DNA of 64,000 bases from Omphiscola glabra (lineage: Eukaryota > Mollusca > Gastropoda > Lymnaeidae): positions 6,654,488-6,718,487 of the forward strand of contig OZ024806.1 in the NCBI GenBank assembly GCA_964017045.1. The letters run 5' to 3'. The notes under the pieces are model-generated. The model had not been told where the DNA came from. It saw only the letters and a list, made by a program, of their open reading frames with translations, and did not search any database. Shown here piece after piece: positions 55,035 to 64,000 of the stretch. A program made the position numbers and the translations under genes. Numbering within the stretch: position 1 is the stretch's first letter; each line of letters starts with the position of its first letter.

Positions 55035-55211
55035 CAGTGGTTCTCAACCTTTATAATACCGCAACCCTTTAATACAGTTCCTCATGTTGAGGCGACCCCC
55101 ACCCACAAAATTATTTTCGTTGCGACTTCATAACTGTATGTGCTTCTTTATGGTCTTAGGTGACCCCTGGGTAAGGGTCGTTCGATCCCCGACACAGGTT
55201 GAGAACCACTG
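55035..55211 (-). mobile_element. Complete SPIN-like hAT MITE with 8-bp target duplication
   Basis: Perfect 16-bp terminal inverted repeats CAGTGGTTCTCAACCT/AGGTTGAGAACCACTG enclose 177 bp, and TTCTAAGA is duplicated exactly on both sides (55027-55034 and 55212-55219). The body carries, in reverse orientation, gtcctaagaccat-like, caacgaaaataattttgtg-like and tcaacatgaggaactgtatt blocks shared with 27385-27582 and 36451-36633. The 8-bp duplication and CAG ends are diagnostic of the hAT superfamily. It encodes nothing. Confidence 0.92.
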
Positions 55212-55331
55212 TTCTAAGATCACATGAAATTTCTTGTTCAAAATTATTATTTTTAGAAATAAACGCTATATTAAACATCCCTTAATAACAAAGTTTTTAT
55301 GTATAAATCCAGCATATTCATTTTTTCCTAC

Positions 55332-55387
55332 CTCTTCTTCTTCTTTGTAATAAGGGCCCACGATCAATGTATTGTTCATTCTGGCTC
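55332..55387 (-). CDS. Very short candidate exon (weak)
   Basis: The minus strand has atatttAG|GAGCC, then ATG AAC... reading MNNTLIVGPYYKEEEE, then GAG|GTAGGA. It ends in phase 0, compatible with the phase-0 start of 39220-39289. At 56 bp this could easily be chance; another frame is also open. Confidence 0.17.
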
Positions 55388-55859
55388 CTAAATATTAATA
55401 TTCTAAAAGTTTTTAAACTAACTAAAAGTGATTACAAGAGTTATTATGGCGTTACAGATTCAATTATGACATCATGGAAGCGACCCTACCCCCCCACCCC
55501 CCTCCAAACTCCCATCAAAGATTTCGTTGAATTTTATTTATAAATTTTAACAAAAAAGGATTATTTATTGATTTCCAAACATGTCTCAAACATGTCATCT
55601 GCATCACTAAAGGAGGGATGACGACACATATTGTCATTTTGTGTGTGTCATCTGAACCAGGAGATTTAAGTGTAACCCCACGTTCAACACCGGTTATGAC
55701 CGAGTAAATGCAGCATTAGTCTCCGCGTAAGCCGGACACAATATGCTGAGCTAAGCTGTTCCAATTTCACAATACCATCAAGAGGCGGTGGTGGGAGGGG
55801 GGAGGTGAACTCACTGCCTGCTGAATGGGATTCCTGATGCATTTGAATCTCAACCCTTG
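55388..55859. other. Unique DNA with poly-C
   Basis: No gene recognised. Poly-C at 55489. Confidence 0.5.
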
Positions 55860-56220
55860 GCTTAGCTAGGGTTAGTGCAACCCGTGGGTTAGTTAGGGTT
55901 AGTGCAACCCGTGGGTTAGTTATGGTTAGTGCAACCCGTGGGTTAGTTAGGGTTAGTGCAACCCGTGGGTTAGTTAGGGTTAGTGCAACCCTTGGGTTAG
56001 TTAGGGTTAGTGCAACCCGTGGGTTAGTTAGGGTTAGTGCAACCCGTGGGTTAGTTAGGGTTAGTGCAACCCGTGGGTTAGTTAGGGTTAGTGCAACCCG
56101 TGGGTTAGTTAGGGTTAGTGCAACCCGTGGGTTAGTTAGGGTTAGTGCAACCCTTGGCTTAGCTAGGGTTAGTGCAACCCGTGGGTTAGTTAGGGTTAGT
56201 GCAACCCGTGGGTTAGCTAG
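55860..56220. repeat. 27-bp minisatellite with TTAGGGTTAG core, about 13 copies
   Basis: Unit gttagttagggttagtgcaa plus cccgtgg. First, middle and near-last copies carry cttggcttagctaggg variants. Confidence 0.97.
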
Positions 56221-56824
56221 GCGCCCCTCAATATAAGGTAAAAAAGTGTGCCGCCCTTGGCGAAACGCCCCCTCTGTACACACTTCCTACGCCAATGTAC
56301 ACAACTACCACATAGCATTTAATATGTCCTCGCGCATTCTCTTCTGTTTCTCATTCTCCCATTTTCTGGTGTTTCTCATCCAAACTTTTTTTTATGTTAC
56401 TCGTCTCCCATTCTGCCTGATTGTCTTTCTTTCCATCTCGTGCCTATAATAATTGTCAGAAATTATTCCTCCTAAACCGATTTCGACTCTCTGAAAAAGT
56501 CCCTGTTGAAAGGATATGTAATGAAGTCTGTCAATCATATGACTCTAGCATGGACTGGAATAAAAATCGTATATCTCTCTTGACCCTATGCCAGCATTAT
56601 ATTTTTCAGTCATCATTTGGTCGTTTGCATTAAAATTTTCTTAAGACCTCATATAAGATTTTAAGAAATTGATCGAAACAAAGTATGGGTAAACTCAAAA
56701 AAAAAAAAAGGACGCCACAAAACAACAAACGTGTCGGCAAGAAGCCTTCGTCAGGAAACAAACAACGATGAAAACTATATTATTTTATAAAAACAAACAA
56801 TTAGCTGCATTTGTAGTTTCCGAA
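56221..56824. other. Unique DNA with hammerhead-like motif D
   Basis: No gene recognised. Short ORFs at 56246-56449 and 56421-56633 (plus) have no known domain. Confidence 0.5.
56730..56754 (-). ncRNA. Hammerhead-like core motif D
   Basis: The minus strand reads CTGACGA, AGGCTTCTTGCC, GACACGTT. There is one change in the CUGAUGA box and GAAA is GACA. GGC/GCC stem II can form. Flank ttgtttcc on the 5' side and tgttgttttg on the 3' side cannot form stem I. Confidence 0.3.
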
Positions 56825-56980
56825 TGAATTGCAAGAGGACAGCAAGAGGACAGCAAGAGGACAGAAAGAGGACAGAAATAGGACAGCAAGAGGACATCAA
56901 GAGGATATCAAACGTACTGCTAGAGGACATGTAGAGGACAGCTAGAAGACAGCTAGAGCACAGCTAGAGGACAGTGTTCC
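56825..56980. repeat. 12-bp tandem repeat, about 13 copies
   Basis: Unit agaggacagcaa decaying to agaggacagcta. Confidence 0.93.
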
Positions 56981-57064
56981 TCTCGTATACTTCACTGCAG
57001 CTAAGCGTTATTGTTATTTTTGTATTGAGTTTTTTTGTCATTGTACATTGTAATGATTTTTAAT

Positions 57065-58783
57065 GGCATAACATATCTTGCAGACACATAGTACCATACA
57101 GACATAACATATCTTGCAGACAAACAGTACCATACAGACATAACATATCTTGCAGACAAACAGTACCATACAGTCATAACATATCTTGCAGACACATAGT
57201 ACCATACAGACATAACATATCATGCAGACAAACAGTACCATACAGACATAACATATCATGCAGACACATAGTACCATACAGACATAACATATCATGCAGA
57301 CAAACAGTACCATACAGACATAACATATCATGCAGACAAACAGTACCATACAAACATAGCATATCTTGCAGACACATAGTACCATACAGATATAACATAT
57401 CATGCAGACAAACAGTACCATACAGACATAACATATCATGCAGACACATAGTACCATACAGACATAACATATCATGCAGACACATAGTACCATACAGACA
57501 TAACATATCTTGCAGACACATAGTACCATACAGACATAACATATCATGCAGACAAACAGTACCATACAGACATAACATATCATGCAGACAAACAGTACCA
57601 TACAAACATGGCATATCTTGCAGACAAACAGTACCATAAAGACATAACATATCATGCAGACACATAGTACCATACAGACATAACATATCTTGCAGACAAA
57701 CAGTACCATACAGACATAACATATCTTGCAGACAAACAGTACCATACAGACATAACATATCTTGCAGACACATAGTACCATACAGACATAACATATCATG
57801 CAGACACATAGTACCATACAGACAAAACATATCATGCAGACACATAGTACCATACAGACATAACATATCTTGCAGACACATAGTACCATACAGACATAAC
57901 ATATCATGCAGACAAACAGTACCATACAGACATAACATATCTTGCAGACACATAGTACCATACAGACATAACATATCATGCAGACACATAGTACCATACA
58001 GACATAACATATCTTGCAGACACATAGTACCATACAGACATAACATATCATGCAGACAAACAGTACCATACAGACATAACATATCTTGCAGACACATAGT
58101 ACCATACAGACATAACATATCTTGCAGACACATAGTACCATACAGACATAACATATCTTGCAGACAAACAGTACCATACAGACATAATATATCTTGCAGA
58201 CAAACAGTACCATACAGACATAACATATCATGCAGACACATAGTACCATACAGACATAACATATCTTGCAGACAAACATTACCATACAGACATAACATAT
58301 CATGCAGACACATAGTACCATACAGACATAACATATCTTGCAGACAAACAGTACCATACAGACATAACATATCTTGCAGACAAACAGTACCATACAGACA
58401 TAACATATCATGCAGACACATAGTACCATACAGACATAACATATCATGCAGACAAACAGTACCATACAGACATAACATATCATGCAGACACATAGTACCA
58501 TACAGACATAACATATCTTGCAGACACACAGTACCATACAGACATAACATATCATGCAGACACATAGTACCATACAGACATAACATATCTTGCAGACAAA
58601 CAGTACCATACAGACATAACATATCATGCAGACACATAGTACCATACAGACATAACATATCTTGCAGACAAACAGTACCATACAGACATAACATATCTTG
58701 CAGACAAACAGTACCATACAGACATAACATATCTTGCAGACAAACAGTACCATACAGACATAACATATCATGCAGACAAACAG
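57065..58783. repeat. 36-bp minisatellite, about 48 copies
   Basis: Unit acatatcttgcagacacata plus gtaccatacagacata. Two binary variable sites (cttg/catg and cacatag/aaacag) make a barcode-like series along the array. Minus-strand ORFs of 619 and 581 codons with CYVCMVLCVC-like repeats are artefacts of the 36-bp period. Confidence 0.98.
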
Positions 58784-59046
58784 TATCATGCAGACAAAAT
58801 ATATCATGCAGACAAAATATATCATGCAGACAAAATATATCATGCAGACAAAATATATCATGCAGACAAAATATATCATGCAGACAAAATATATCATGCA
58901 GACAAATTATATCATGCAAACAAAATATATCATGCAGACAAAATATATCATGCAGACAAAATATATCATGCAGACAAAATATATCATGCAGACAAAATAT
59001 ATCATGCAGACAAAATATATCATGCAGACAAAATATATAATGCAGA
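58784..59046. repeat. 18-bp minisatellite, about 15 copies, joined to the 36-bp array
   Basis: Unit aaaatatatcatgcagac, matching one half of the 36-mer (acatatcatgcagacaaa). The switch is abrupt at about 58784. Confidence 0.97.
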
Positions 59047-60144
59047 CATTATCAGCTTCGCTTATCATTCTTCTGCCACGTCGTGTTTCTTCAAATAATC
59101 CATGACGGAAGCGCATGTCGTCAGAGACGATTTACAATGAGACTGACTGTTGTGGATCTAACGATGGGTATCGTTGGCCAGTATCGTCAACGCTTATCGA
59201 AAGCAAGCAGAAGACGGTCGAAATTGCGACAATGCATCTTCAAATAGTTATTTAGAGCGGAGGTTCGTAAAACAACCGTCAAAATGAGTGGGTCACATCC
59301 AAATGTAGATGGTCATAAACCACATACACGAAATGTAATTTAATTTAATTTGATTTATTTTTTTCATTGTGTTCCACATACTGCCCCTCGGAGAGTTCAA
59401 TCGCTATCAAAATGGCCAGGGAAAGCGTTCGGGTTTGGCCTCCCCTGATGTAAGTGATATTAAGAGAAATCATTACTTTGTGAAGTTAATGGTAGTATGA
59501 GTTTAATGTGTTCAGTTATTTTCCTAATATTCAAAAAAAAAAAAAAAAAAAAAAAAGGTATGAACAAAATCAGAACTATTATCGAGTGCTTGAGAAACTT
59601 TCTAAAGTTAATTTTAGAAACAAAATTTTAGGAATATTTTTGAAGAAGTTGAATGATTTGCAAGTTGAGCAAAATCATTGCCCCCCCCCCCCCCCATTCC
59701 CCCCTTCCGGGCCAACTAGGGGAGCAGAGTCTGTCTCATGCAGACCTTATTAAATTATATGAAAGGAAAAGAATCCAGATGGCCTTCCCTTACATGGAAG
59801 CAAAATTGGGTCAAGTTCTTTGTTTGATGGTTATTGATAGCTCTTAGAGAGTTCACGTGATATAAAAATTAAAATGCAAAAAAAAAAAAAAAAAAAAAAA
59901 AATAATACAAATGATCTGGGCCCAAAATTATGTATACTTATTTTTATAATATTCCTCAGTTTACTTTGAAAAATTCCCTGTGCTAATAAATATAATGGAA
60001 ATGAGCGAAAGAAAGTATGGGAACACCTGGAAAAAAGGAAAAAAAAACGTGTCGGCAAGATGCCTTCATCAGAGTACAAACAACAGTGAAAGCAGTATTA
60101 TTTCCATAATTAATTTGAGAATTCCAAATTTTTACATTATATCG
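59047..60144. other. Unique DNA with poly-A and poly-C tracts
   Basis: Poly-A at 59534-59557 and 59878-59902, poly-C at 59682-59694. No gene recognised. Contains motif E. Confidence 0.5.
60048..60072 (-). ncRNA. Hammerhead-like core motif E
   Basis: The minus strand reads CTGATGA, AGGCATCTTGCC, GACACGTT: perfect CUGAUGA box, GGC/GCC-type stem II, GAAA changed to GACA, followed by a poly-T. Left flank shares agtatggg with motif D. Confidence 0.32.
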
Positions 60145-60440
60145 GGGTGTGTTACACTGGGATTTGTTACATTGGTATTCATTACACTAGGATCCGTTAC
60201 ACTTGTGTGTATTACGCTGTGGTGTGCTAAACTGGGGTGTCTTAAACTGAGGAATGTTATACTGGGAAGTGTTATACTGGGGTGTGTTACATTGGGGTGT
60301 GCTATAATGGGGTGTGTTACATTGGGGTGTGCTATTATGGATTGTTTTACATTGGGGTGTGCTATAATGGGGTGTGTTACATTGGGGTGTGCTATAATGG
60401 GGTGTGTTACATTGGGGTGTGCTATAATGGGATGTGTTAC
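60145..60440. repeat. 30-bp minisatellite (15-bp dimer), about 10 copies
   Basis: gggtgtgttacattg and gggtgtgctataatg halves alternate; left edge degraded to loose 15-mers. Confidence 0.96.
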
Positions 60441-61489
60441 AACAAAACACGATACTATAGGTTAAATACTATAACAAAGAAAACGATACCCAAACCAGGG
60501 CTAATTACAATTAATAAAATGTATTATGTTTATTATAAATTACAAAAAGAAATAAAATTAAACGTATTGACTTACAGAATAATGATTGGCTTGTACCGGT
60601 ACAATGTTGAAGAATACACATTGTTGTAAAAAGATACATTGATGGAAAGGAATCTACACACATACAGTAAAATAACTCGTGATAAAAATGATAGCACCTA
60701 CAAAAATAACTCTTGTCTCCTTTTATAGTCTGTTCTACTGATCTTTCTAGAGAGGTCTTACACAATGTTTTCCTTTCCAGATATTTCTACATAATTCTAC
60801 AGAATCCTAAGGATACAGACTATTAATTTTAGTTATTTGTAAACAAGGTCAAAAGAGACTATTTTTAGCTAGCCACACCCTAAATGGGGTCAGCTAGAAT
60901 TCCTTCACTGGGAAAGATGACGTAAACAAGTCGTCTACATAACAGGTGTGTGAGTGTACTTACAACGGTGTTTGAGTGTACCTACAATGGTGTGTGAGTG
61001 TACTTTACAATGGTGTGCGAGTGAATTTACAACGGTGTATGCAAGTACTTACAGGTAATCACGTTTTTTAAATACCATTTTATTTGAATTTTTTTAAAAA
61101 GTTTGTGTGCGGTGGTGGGATTGCGAGGGCTCTCAAATGTAATGATATTTGTAGGCTCAATTCGCTCCCTGGCCAAAAATCATAAGTCAATTGCGGAAAT
61201 AGGCACGGATAGGTTCTCACTAATGACATTCTCAAGATTTGTTCCTGAGTTAATTTCGTCGCCAGGTTGAGAATGCCCAGTTTTGTGAAGTCTTACAATT
61301 CTGGCACGCACAAGAAACCTGTAGGATATTGGATATTGACATCTTACATTAGGACATGTCTGGCATGACCTTTGACCTAGTCGTGTCCTTCATGTGGGTG
61401 GCACTTACTCTCTCGGCGAAAACAGTTTTTCTCTAGCTTTCTTCCTCTAATACACGATTTATTGTATATTGCGTTTGACAGTACGCACC
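60441..61489. other. Unique DNA, one small repeat
   Basis: No gene recognised. At 60940-61050 about four degenerate units of gtgtgagtgtacttacaacg. Confidence 0.5.
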
Positions 61490-61625
61490 CCACACACCCC
61501 ACCCCAAGAGTACCCAAACAATATCCTCGGCACTACCCCCAAGAATCCCCCCCCCCAAGAAACCCCCCATGAATACCCCAAGAATATCCTACAAGAACAC
61601 CCCATAAATACCCTACGAATACCCA
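61490..61625. repeat. Degenerate 14-bp C/A-rich repeat
   Basis: Loose caagaataccc/ccccaagaat units. Produces opposing ORFs that are not credible. Confidence 0.8.
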
Positions 61626-63000
61626 CAAGAAAATTAATTTCCAACAACTTTGAACATGTATGTACCAAAAATAGGTGGGAAATATTTGTTTCGTGTGGCC
61701 GAAATGAACAAAAACGTATTTTTTTAAATAACAAATGAAAATCTAACTATAATTTGCTAATCAGTTATTAACACAGTTAATCCGGTAATTTCTACGCCAA
61801 AAATGTGTCCGAAGTAAACTTATTGGACGGAACTTTGTTGGAAGTGATAGAATTTATGGGGGACCAGTTGACTGATTTTAAATAATTTTGAAAATTATTG
61901 TTTTTTGAACAAATTTCCGTTCAAACCCAAACTCCTACGAACAGTTTGACTTCCGAAAATTGTGTCCCCTACTAGGGTAACAATTTTCGCTTGATTAGAA
62001 CCACATCCCCCCCCCCACCCCCGTTTTTTAAAAACAATATGTCTATATAACATTTAAAGTAAATAAATGATTCTTTGAGCCAGAGTTATAAGTAACTATA
62101 CGAGCCAAAACCTGAAAAAAAATTATATATATACGTACATGGCATATTTGAAGTAAAGTTAATCTAGAGTAGGAATTAAACAACACATAAATACTAAGTT
62201 TTTCGTATGAATTTTTTATAAAATGTTAAAAAAGAGCTGGGGGAGGGGGGGGGGCAGCTGAAAATTTGACAAAACGTTCTTACAAAAATCGCACTTGATA
62301 AGAATCAAACAAAACATATTTACAATAAACGCACTTGATAAGATTCACAATATAAAAAATAATTAAAAGAAACCACGGTTATTTGATTTGACTGATTTTT
62401 AACATCGTCAACAACTAAGAAGTAAATCTATACTGCCTGTTGAAATCCGCAATTCGTTCAAGTGTATTTACCCCAAATGAATGTCATAGGAATTTTTAAT
62501 CAAATATCACCCCCCCCCCCCCCCCAGTCACTTTTTTTTTTCGCAAACTGAGTTCTCATTGGAAAGTTATTTCCTTTCAGGTATTCAGAACTTCCTAGGA
62601 AATGATCCATAGATTTAAGTTTGTAAAAAAAATTAATAAAGAGATTTTTGTTGCATTTCCTAAAATTTCCAGCTCAACAACAAAAAAAAAAAAAAAATAA
62701 TAAAAAAAAAATAGATAGGAAATGAACTATCTATAAATAGCCATAAAAACTCTCCAAACGAGAGATTGTATTTTCTTTCCAGCAATATAAGCAAGGAGTA
62801 CGTCATGAAAAGGAAGTTTAAAAAAAAAATTATCGTGCGCAATCTGGTAACACCTCTCCCAACACGGTGAAGATTCTGTACTTGACAATTCTGTGTGTTT
62901 CATATGAGTTCAGATTTATTTTAAATAAATCATAATTTATTATTCGGTTAAAGAATGATTTCAATGTTCTAACCCCTTTCTATTTTGTGGGGGTAGGGGG
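61626..63000. other. AT-rich unique DNA with poly-C/poly-A tracts
   Basis: Poly-C at 61987-61999 and 62510-62525. A segment around 62170-62220 (attaaacaacacataaatac then taagtttttcgtatgaa) loosely resembles 46320-46375. No gene recognised. Confidence 0.5.
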
Positions 63001-63600
63001 CCACCACAACTGGACCGAATCTGGAGTCTAGATTACTACAACTGGACCGAATCAGGAGTCTATATTACATCAACTGGACCGAATCTGAAGTCTAGATTAC
63101 CACAACTGGACCGAATCTGGAGTCTAGATTACCACAACTGGACCGAATCTGGAGTCTAGATTACATCAACTGGACCGAATCTGAAGTCTAGATTACCACA
63201 ACTGGACCGAATCTGGAGTCTAGATTACCACAACTGGACCGAATCTGGAGTCTAGATTACCACAACTGGACCAAATCTGGAGTCTAGATAACCACAACTA
63301 GACCGAATATGAAATCTAGGTCACCACAACTGGACCGAATATGAAATCTAGGTCACCACAACTGGACCGAATATGAAATCTAGGTCACCACAACTAGACC
63401 GAATATGAAATAAAGGTCACCACAACTAGACCGAATATGAAATCTAGGTCACCACAACTAGACCGAATATGAAATCTAGGTCACCACAACTAGACCGAAT
63501 ATGAAATCTAGGTCACCACAACTAGACCGAATATGAAATCTAGGTCACCACAACTAGACCGAATATGAAATCTAGGTCACCACAACTAGACCGAATCTAA
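63001..63600. repeat. 32-bp minisatellite, about 19 copies, two domains
   Basis: Left domain unit ccacaactggaccgaatctg plus gagtctagatta; right domain unit ccacaactagaccgaatatg plus aaatctaggtca. The switch lies near 63290-63310, with hybrid units between. Confidence 0.97.
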
Positions 63601-63804
63601 AGAACATTCCTTTACCCTACCCTCCCCTCTTATTCTCCATCCCCCACAAGTAAATACATTATTAAGGTGCTTTTACAATTGATCATTCTCTGCCCGATGT
63701 GCGCAAATGTTTCTCATAACAGACGCCATAATTAAGTTCTATTCAATTAAGTATTTTTTTTGTTTGCTTTATTGACATCTGGGAAAAACCCGAACAATGA
63801 CAAG

Positions 63805-64000
63805 GTTACTTGCTACAGTACAGTGAAGTAGTTGTTGACCTTCCGAGTTACTTGCTACAGTACAGTGAAGTAGTTGTTGACCTTCAGAGTTACTTGCTAC
63901 AGTACCGTGAAGTAGTTGTTGACCTTCAGAGTTACTTGCTACAGTACAGTTAAGTAGTTGTTGACCTTCAGAGTTACTTGCTACAGTACAGTTAAGTAGT
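63805..64000. repeat. 42-bp minisatellite, cut by the window end
   Basis: Unit gttacttgctacagtacagt, gaagtagttgttgaccttca, then ga. About 4.7 copies visible, continuing beyond the window. Confidence 0.97.

Noticed and set aside
57038..58919. 619- and 581-codon cysteine-rich minus-strand ORFs
   Set aside because: Both are translations of the 36-bp array in different frames; two overlapping open frames argue against either being a gene.

Overview
This window is non-coding-dominated eukaryotic (metazoan) nuclear DNA. There is no operon structure and no dense coding. Instead there are LINE, Helitron and hAT relics and an extraordinary load of tandem repeats. By my rough sum, about 50 minisatellite or microsatellite arrays cover around 40 percent of the 64 kb. 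The TE mix (CR1/L2-group LINE, RTE-like LINE, Helitron tails, hAT MITEs that resemble the SPIN family) and the AT-rich background fit an invertebrate. A gastropod mollusc is my best guess, but this is inference and not proof. A 200-base run of N shows it is a draft assembly.

Layout. 1-5.9 kb: 17-, 30-, 43- and 59-bp arrays, then AT-rich unique DNA. 7.1-12.2 kb: compound tetranucleotide array, two Helitron 3' ends (CTAG at 8096-8099 and 11416-11419), a candidate host exon (minus, 8502-8664), a 12-bp array, an RTE tail, and a 5'-truncated L2 copy. 12.2-21.9 kb: 21-, 32-, 27-, 23-, 42-, 46-, 46- and 13-bp arrays, the last built on TTAGGG. 21.9-28.5 kb: mostly unique DNA with another candidate exon (minus, 24092-24237), 34/35-bp and 36-bp arrays, a SPIN-like MITE, an inverted L2 tail and a 23-bp array. 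28.5-36.3 kb: one huge 41-bp minisatellite interrupted by a 2.4-kb L2-group LINE whose reverse-transcriptase ORF is intact. 36.4-48.6 kb: another SPIN-like MITE, hammerhead-like motifs, and 47-, 40-, 16-, 46-, 23-, 75- and 21-bp arrays. 48.7-49.7 kb: a decayed RTE-like reverse transcriptase. 49.8-64 kb: G-rich, 30-, 27-, 36/18-, 30-, 32- and 42-bp arrays, plus a complete SPIN-like MITE with an 8-bp target duplication.

Genes. The only long, convincing protein-coding sequence is the LINE ORF2 at 32093-34324. All other long ORFs are repeat-generated. Four short minus-strand segments (55332-55387, 39220-39289, 24092-24237, 8502-8664) have protein-like reading frames bounded by AG and GT. The phases of the first three are mutually compatible; the fourth fits only if an alternative acceptor is used. 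They may be exons of one host gene with very large repeat-filled introns. I do not recognise the protein, and this remains a hypothesis.

Most interesting signals: (i) five dispersed minus-strand copies of a motif like a hammerhead-ribozyme core; (ii) a recently active LINE nested without target duplication in a minisatellite that itself has a 1,229-bp higher-order repeat; (iii) unrelated arrays that share telomere-like TTAGGG cores; (iv) repeated use of a 23/46-bp period; (v) a 1.4-kb array with variable G-runs.
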